From contig JBAJFE010000032.1 in assembly GCA_037903355.1 (NCBI GenBank), forward strand, positions 1-64,000: a stretch of 64,000 bases of DNA, read 5' to 3'. The translations under genes and the position numbers were made by a program. This document shows, in pieces, positions 57,160 through 64,000 of the stretch. Under the pieces are notes generated by a model that searched no databases, was not told where the DNA came from, and saw nothing but the letters and a program-made list of their open reading frames with translations. Numbering within the stretch: the stretch's first letter is position 1; the number at the start of each line of letters is the position of its first letter. Origin of the DNA: Trichuris trichiura. Taxonomy: Eukaryota > Nematoda > Enoplea > Trichinellida > Trichuridae.

Positions 57160-57657
57160 ATGGCTTTAACGAAGAAGAAGCAGAGAACATCAAGTTCAAG
57201 TGGAAGCTACTCCACGTCCCAAACAAGCCAACTAGAGGAGAAACTATACGGCAAAGATCACCGACGCAGAGATAGTCGCCCTTCGAAGCATTCATCGTCA
57301 AGGTCTGTAAAAGCGCCATCCGGCAAGCGACAGAAGACGTTAACAGAGAGGAAGCGTCGCCGATATCGTCCAGGCACTTTGGCTTTAAGAGAGATTAGAC
57401 TTTTTCAAAAAGGAACAGAGCTGCTACTTCGTCGAGCTCCCTTTCAGCGCATCGTTCGCGACATTGCACAGCGCCTCGGCAAGCAAGATCTGAGATTTAA
57501 GCGTATCGCCTTGGAAGCATTGCAAACCGGAGCAGAAGCCTATTTGGTTGGTCTGATGGAAGATACAAATCTTGCCACTATCCATGCAAAGCGGCAAACT
57601 ATTATGCCGCGTGATATGCAGCTGGCGCTTCGTCTTCGTGGCGAGATGAGGTTCTAA
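57160..57657 (+). CDS. Histone H3 variant, cenH3/CENP-A-like, type A (A4)
   Basis: 165 residues, intact, nearly identical to A2 (tail TSSSSG and [10 protein letters not shown]) and with the consensus fold ([14 protein letters not shown]). AATAAA at 57694-57699. Its 3' flank resembles A1 (ggatgccaaagtcagc), and its unit lacks insertions shared by copies I and II, so the coding part has probably been copied from, or into, the A2 lineage. Confidence 0.85.
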   Translation: MALTKKKQRTSSSSGSYSTSQTSQLEEKLYGKDHRRRDSRPSKHSSSRSVKAPSGKRQKTLTERKRRRYRPGTLALREIRLFQKGTELLLRRAPFQRIVRDIAQRLGKQDLRFKRIALEALQTGAEAYLVGLMEDTNLATIHAKRQTIMPRDMQLALRLRGEMRF

Positions 57658-58437
57658 TGCGCTTCGGAGTTGTACCCTCGTGCCATTTTTCGAAATAAAT
57701 CGCTACGAGGTGGGTACTCCGCCATTTATTCCCAATGTTTTACTACTACTACTACTTAATTGCCTAGTAAACAGTTACGTAGCAATGCCATCTCTGTGAA
57801 TTTGACTGGAAGATAGGCCTTTATTAGCCGGATGCCAAAGTCAGCTTAAAAACGCGCAAATGCAACTTAAAGAGAGAGCTCAGGTAAGAGATTGAACTGA
57901 AGAAAGAAAACTATAGCTTATCCAAGTGACGTTTGTGCTCTCACCCCTTATCCAAGGAATGCATAACTATGGACTAGAGGCATGTCGCGGTCGGTTTACG
58001 TATGAGTAGTTCACTTTCCATGAATGCGCACGCTTAGAGGCGACCAATCGACAGAAGCACTAAGTGTAGCAATAGCATGGCTGCATTAATCATCGCTAAT
58101 TTTGCGATGGACTGCTTTGCAGCTCATCGTCTGCCCAGGCGAAGTTTTGTATGACCGCAAGAAAGCTTCGAAATTTTCGTCGGTAGTCCACAGCCATTTT
58201 TGCCCAAAGTCTTTTGTTTGCTCGTACAGAACGATGGAAAGGCAAATTCCTACTTTAGGAAACACAACTCTGCCTTGTCGGATGTTTACTATTCAGCTAA
58301 TAGCTACACAATTTAACGAAATGCTTTGGTGCAGACTGCGGGCAGAAGTGACCGCGAGCCTCAGAATCATGAGCACGCTTTCATGCGCGGCGGCATAAGC
58401 GTTGCAGTACTTCGACAGCTGCCTAGAGGTCACGGAC

Positions 58438-58850
58438 GTGATTAGCAATGCTGAACTCGCTAACTCAAGGCGGCGAGAAATGTCGCTAGGAAAGAGACAA
58501 TTGCAATAGTCTTTGTTTGGCAAAGACCATTCACCCTCACCGACGCTCTCGTTCACATGTCGCCTAGGAACCGAATGCGAAAAGGTTATCGAAGAGAGAT
58601 AACGCAATCTAAGCGTCGGCGAAGTTGGCCAGGCACTTCAGCGCTGCGAGAAGGCTAGAGAGGGATAAAGCTATTGATTTGGTTCGACGAGCTCCCTGTC
58701 ATCGCGTCGCGCCTGACGTCATGCAGCGCATCAGCAAGCTGAACGTGACGTTCGTGCGCATCGGGTTGACTGCGTCACGTGTTGGCCTTTAGCGCAGTGA
58801 CGTGCAGTGCGATTGCGCATAGGTCATGCATTCCGACGTACGTATTAGGG
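58438..58850 (+). pseudogene. Decayed H3-variant pseudogene downstream of A4
   Basis: Same fossil, GTG at the former start. It keeps tggcaaagaccattcaccc (GKDHR region) and cgacgagctccctgtcatcg (RAPFQR region) better than A1's copy, and has no deletion after gacgagctc. It lies 780 bp after the A4 stop. Confidence 0.7.
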
Positions 58851-61800
58851 AGTCGTTCTGATAAAAAGTGCTGGGCTGTATGAGAAGTCAATAGCAGTCC
58901 TGAACTTTGAGTAAACGTTTAACCTGTTACGCATAATCTGTATAGTAACCTTCAAAGCATGAGCAAGTATTGATATCGATCAAAGCGATTGTTGAGCGAG
59001 CGCTTGCTTCTTGCTCTAATTAACGGAGTGCATAGACACAGCGACGAGTATGTGTAAGGCTGAGAAGTTCTTTGGCTAAGCGCAAGTAGCTTGCCCTGGA
59101 CTCACTAAAATGGCGTGACTTTAATATAGGTCGCACCGCGTGATAGCATCTGGGTTTTGATACCGTTAGGCAGAGAAGCACAGCACATAGTACCCCAGAC
59201 AGCTGCACCTGTCGTTATGATAATCAAAACATGCATGCTGAGCACAACCTCGATTTAGCATGCGTGTCCGCGCATCGCCGAAATAAGCTGAAGCGTTCCG
59301 CATAGATCTGAACGCCAGTGCCTCCCCTAAGGCAGACAAAAGCAGAGATGCGCGTATACAACGTACACTTAACAATTGCGTATTTGCATGGGCTGACATA
59401 CTTTGACGCACGTCGTGCGGACGTTGGCAGTCTGACTGCTTTTAGCGCCGACTTATTCAGAAGCATCGTCAAGCACGAGACAACTGAAGATTCCGCACAA
59501 GTGTATCTCAGGACAGTGCTGTTTACTGGCTCGGCATTGTTTCACGGACTTGGGACGGAAGCAAACAAGTGCTGTGAACAAAAGTATAGGGATGCTCAGG
59601 AAAACCTTCCCAATGCAACTTAGCCGCGGATAGCTGTTTAGTGATCGAACAATCGTTTCTCAGTCAATGAATGCTGAACATTAGGGTAATGCTGATTCTA
59701 GTCTGCCATCTGCCCGTACACAGCACGCCAACCGACATGTCACAGCTGCGACCCACCTGTGCGTTACATGATCACCCTAACTGCCCGTCATACACAATCA
59801 TCCCACTCTATCTTCCATGGTAAACATGCCATCTTTAAGATGCACCATGATGATAACGGAAAGTGGTTGTGACAAGGCTGGCCATATGTGCTGCTACTGT
59901 GATTTATTTGAAGAGAAGGTTTTGAAACGAATTCAGACATATAGGTACGTATATGAAACCCCATTCATAAGCGCATCTTGATTGCAAAAGGTAGCCACAG
60001 CGGACTGGACTATTTAAAAAGAGATTTTTTGCTAGAATGTCTCAATAATCTCTTGCTTAAGAAATGACTGGCGACAGAAGAAAATCAATAAGACGTTGGC
60101 CGTCGTGGGCAAACTGACGCGTGTGCTCTGTTCTCTGCCAGTAAACAACACGTCAAACGAGAGGTTACAACCGCAGCTGGTTTACGTCACGCGACAGTGC
60201 TGACGTCAGGAATGACTGCTGCTGACCGTCCGTCGCGCTGCAGCCTATCGTCGTAACAACTGCTTAGCACTGCTGCACTGAGTAGTAGTCCTGGTTCCCA
60301 TTTTTGCTTTAGATAGGTGGCGTAAAGCAGCTACGAGAATCAGAAAAAATTTGCCAGGCTATAACCTTTAAAACATTTGAACGCTCTTTGCCATTTCCTG
60401 TCGTTTTTTTCTTTTACTATTGCGCTTTGCTTTTTCCAAAATCGTTCTTTTAATTCTTTCTTTTTTATTTTTTTGGCGTGTATTTTTGTTGTCTGGCATT
60501 TAATTCCTTTCACCTTTTGCAATTGCTTAACGCGTTCGTGTTCGCGGCGTTCCGAAAATTTCTGACTGTTTTCTGTTTTCTACCACGCTTCTGTTTTTCT
60601 TTCTATTCACTTGCAGCTTTGTAATCCTCTCTCGGGTTTCTCCAAATAGCAGCCCTATAGATGGCGTTAATGTCTCCAAAGGTGGCGCTTATGTTCTTGT
60701 GCCTTGCTGCTCAAATTCGATTGGCACTTTAATGGTATTTCATTCACCAGTAGACTGAACCAGTTACCAATTATCAACCGCTTAGGTCGTCATTCTAGCC
60801 CATACTGGCCTGTGACGATGCGTGGAAACTAAACTCGAAAGCTCTGCTATTAATAAGCTTCCTTTCCATAACGGATTCACGCATAAAGATTTCTGACACA
60901 TTCTCTTTTCACATCACCCCCTGCTGATATAAATAAGCGTGGTTGCTAGCCTGAACCAAAGTCATAATTTTAAGTGACGCAATCTTTTTGACGGAACAGA
61001 GTGCTTTGACACAATGACAATTTGACGCAGGGACATTCATGCCAAGTCTTGTAACGCGAGTACTATTCGACCGAGCAGCTACTCCACAGCTGTACAATTC
61101 CGCCACAGCTGATAACGATGCTCAGGAAGGTTCAGAGCATTTGGGTCACGGTCCACCCATTGATTTCCACTTTTGGTGAAGTATCTTTCCCGTTACCTGT
61201 AGTTAGCACCGTTGGCGAACCGGATTCATGCAATGCTTTGGCTTCCCACCGTTAGTTTGCGTCCATTGGTTTGATGAGTCAGTCATCGCTCCTGGTTCAC
61301 TGCTATTCGTGCGCTCAGGCCCACCAGTGCCCATGACTGATCAACCAATGGAATTCAGTTAACCTGGCAGACCGGTCCCAAGAGCGAGTGCCTCCACATC
61401 GCAGCTCATTGGTGTTGCTGTATGTTCCGATGCGATGGGTTCCGACTTCGCGGGGTTCATAAGGGAAAGCAGCTGAGTTTTTATGACAGCAAAATTTGAA
61501 ACCTACGCAATTAGTGAATTAAGCGCAGAACAACTGACCCTGATTTTGGAAAGCACATGCGGATAAGACAATAAAGTCACTTTGGCTCAGCTGCTTTGCT
61601 AGAGGAGTAGAGGATGCAAGCCAAAGGAAACGCGAAGCCCTGACCATACGACAGTGAACGTTAGGCAAGCAGGAAAATGAGTTGGAGACAAGGTTGATGA
61701 GTCAAAGACTCTTAACCCTAGTGATGGTGTGACATGTTCGATTTATTAATATGAACCTGCCATAAATCTCATTACATTTTAAGGAGTGAAAAGCTCTTAG

Positions 61801-63188
61801 AATTTGGCAGTGGGTGTTATCGTTTACCATATCAGACCTACCTGAAACAGCTCTCTTGTAAAAAAAAATGGACTGTTTGAAGACCCTGAACTTATGCAAA
61901 TATGCAGATTAATTGTCCGACAAATTCAATACAAGCTAATTGTGAGTTACTGCAGTGTCCCATGGACCACAAACGATTGATAATTCGCCCTGAGCACAAT
62001 TACTACCTGCGTCAGATTAAGGATTCCCGCAGCAGTTCGATCGTGTACTCATCAGATCAATTCATGTTTAACGCCCATTTACTAACTCATTTCTACAGCT
62101 TAGTATGGTATCCCTGGCGCACGCTTGCTCTTTTCACGACTAGTGCCGGCTTGCTTTTCTTGACGAACATCAACGTCGCTCGCCCGTTGATCGCTTGGCC
62201 GTCACTACTTCGTCGAGTGGTAATTCACTCGCTCGCTCGTTGTTTGCTCGCTTGCACGTTTGCCATCTGCGTGACGCAGCAGGTTGGCCGTTGCTCGTTG
62301 CTGCACAACTGCTTAGACGCTACTGAATCGCTAGGCAGCGGCCGTAGGCACGATAGCCGCCCGCCTGCCAGCGTGATCGCTTAAGGGGCGACTTCGTTCT
62401 ACTTCAATCCATGTCGCCCATTTTAATTTTACCAGCCACCCGGTGAACTTTCGCTTAGCTTCTCTCGTCGTTCTATTTCGCTACGGTTCACTCTCAGTTC
62501 GTATGTGCCATCACCTACCGATATTGCTTATCAGTTTGGGCAAGTCTGAGCTTCTACTTGTAGTTATTGCTTTATATACCACTGTTTTTGACGGTCAGGG
62601 CGGCCAATGTTCCCCAGTGAAAGTTCCGGAGTGTTTGCGCCTTAATTCTGACTGGCCAGTTTCGCGCGCGCAGGATGTCATAATCGACTCGACCTTTCCT
62701 ATGCACTTTTAACATAATGGCGCTGATAAGGCATGTGCCCTCCACATCTCAAAAGTGCCCCTAAGCACTCCCTTGGCAATCTGCAAAAGTTTCCTATACT
62801 TCAAAAACGCCCCACCGTGAGAATAACTGCTTTATACTCTAATAAATGGTATCGCTTATAATTTTTGTGTGAGTAGTGAGTGATTCCAGCAGCGGCGTTA
62901 CGTTCTATGTAAAAAATAATCCCAATTATCAGTCGTAACAAAGGCGGATAGGTCAAGGTCGTACTGAGTGATTAAACGACTGATCAATAAGCACCCTTTC
63001 AGCACCATACCGACCTGACTTGCCTATTGTACACGCAGAAGCTCAGATATATAGAAAACTCTAATGAACACTTTCTCTTACACTTTACGTAATTAAAAAA
63101 TTCTGAAAGCTAAGTTCACTGTTTCCCGCAAATTTTCGTATTAACAGGTCATGCAATCCTTGTTGCAGTAGTCTGGTTTTAGTAGAAA
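58851..63188. other. Downstream spacer of A4 and start of a B-type flank, copy III
   Basis: 4.3 kb. From 58861 to about 59690 it matches the sequence after the B fossils (15770 onward); then it returns to the A spacer (about 59695-61390) and to the pre-B spacer (about 61395-63188). It lacks the solo LTR, M4 and the fold-back MITE of copies I and II. The ORFs 59318-59623 and 61902-62384 are not conserved. No gene supported. Confidence 0.5.
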
Positions 63189-63197
63189 TGTGCTTTC

Positions 63198-63895
63198 TTG
63201 AAGATGTGATGTTTTAGTACGGGACTATATGTTTTCATATTTTAAAGTCTTTATTACGGATGCAGTGTCCCGTTGATGTGCACAATAAACAAAAAACTTT
63301 TTCCGGAGCTTTCGGGTCTGTCGCGACCCGTCTTCAGCAGTCAGATTATGTGTGTAGTGTGTGGGGCAACATTCATCTTCCAGCGCTTTCCAACGTTTTA
63401 AAACGAGAGTTTAAAGTTTTTCCTTCTTTGTCTGTCAGCTGCCACTTCCTTACTCCTGTATTCTTGTAGGAAATTTGTCCGTGTATAGAGGTGACCTTCT
63501 AGTTTTGTTCCATTTTTTGAACCATTTGTTCCAAAAAATTGTGATTTGATCCTTTTCTTCAGTATTTTTGTTCCAACTGATTTGTTCATTACGGAACATC
63601 CGTAATTCACAACCGCTGAAGACGGGTCTCGGTCGATCCGAAAGCTCCGGAGTTATTTAGAACATTAAACGGGAATACTTCCGTAATAAAACTTTTACAT
63701 CATGAACTTTAAACTCTCGTTTTAAAACGTTGGAAAGCGATGGAAGATGAATGTTGCCCCACACACTACACACATAATCTGACCGCTGAAGACGGGTAGC
63801 GACAGACCCGAAAGCTCCGGAGAAAGTTTTTTCGTTTATTGTGCACACCAACGGGGCACTGCGTCCGTAATAAAGACTTTAAAATATAAAAATAG
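63198..63895 (+). mobile_element. Fold-back element with asymmetric arm (family F), copy 3
   Basis: A 698-bp element with long inverted arms (tctttattacgga...ccggagctttcgggtctgtcg...cgtcttcagc and complements), and internal copies of the same motifs at about 63602-63700. The left side has the extra arm gttttagtacgggactatat. Flanks tgtgctttc/tgtactttc (63189-63197, 63896-63904) suggest a 9-bp duplication. Copy I reads through at about 12510. Confidence 0.7.
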
Positions 63896-64000
63896 TGTAC
63901 TTTCTAGCAAATATGAGAAAACTGCAGAAAGAGATCTGAGCAAAATCTCATTATCTCATTACAGCTCGCGTTCTCTTCATTACTTTTAATGCGTTTCGAC
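63896..64000. other. Window end: pre-B spacer, copy III
   Basis: Resumes the spacer matching about 12510-12600. A B-type gene would be expected roughly 1.3 kb beyond the window edge. Confidence 0.4.

Noticed and set aside
1..64000. tRNA, rRNA or other standard RNA genes
   Set aside because: No cloverleaf with A and B boxes or rRNA core sequence was recognised by eye; a tRNAscan/Rfam run would settle it.

Overview
The window looks like animal nuclear DNA. It has no operons, a putative 46-nt intron with GT/AG ends, AATAAA poly(A) signals and dense layers of eukaryotic transposons (hAT, LTR, pogo-like and fold-back elements). The tiny intron, the style of the retroelement Pol remnant and a two-unit TTAGGC-like motif make me lean to a nematode, possibly of the Trichuris/Trichinella side. 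That is an inference from memory, and an arthropod such as a tick is not excluded.

The core of the window is a tandem array of histone H3 variant genes, all on the + strand. Six intact copies lie at 6682-7176 (A1), 13891-14382 (B1), 31345-31842 (A2), 36386-36880 (A3), 43186-43677 (B2) and 57160-57657 (A4). They share a well conserved H3 fold. The canonical H3 tail is replaced by a 66-68-residue Ser/Lys/Arg-rich tail, and loop 1 is one residue longer. I read them as centromeric H3 (cenH3/CENP-A-like) genes of two diverged types, A and B. About 0.8-1.0 kb after each intact gene lies a heavily decayed second H3-variant gene, so the array alternates live gene and fossil.

Three large repeat copies can be seen. 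Copy I (about 436-20013) runs C spacer, A1, B1, LTR retrotransposon. Copy II (about 20427-47568) runs C spacer, a hAT transposon split by a second transposon, A2, a tandem duplicate A3, B2, solo LTR. Copy III (about 50560-63188) starts with a decayed A-type 5' region joined to a partial C unit, then A4 and the following spacers, and leaves the window before a B gene. Copies I and II share several transposon insertions whose empty sites are kept in copy III, so copy III branched first. However, A4 coding sequence is nearly that of A2, and A3 is a left/right mosaic, so gene conversion or unequal exchange has reshuffled the array.

Between copies II and III (47569-50560) is a T-rich, gene-poor stretch. 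Many mobile elements can be delimited to the base by target-site duplications and by empty sites in a paralogous copy. No bacterial features, CRISPR arrays, tRNA or rRNA genes were seen.
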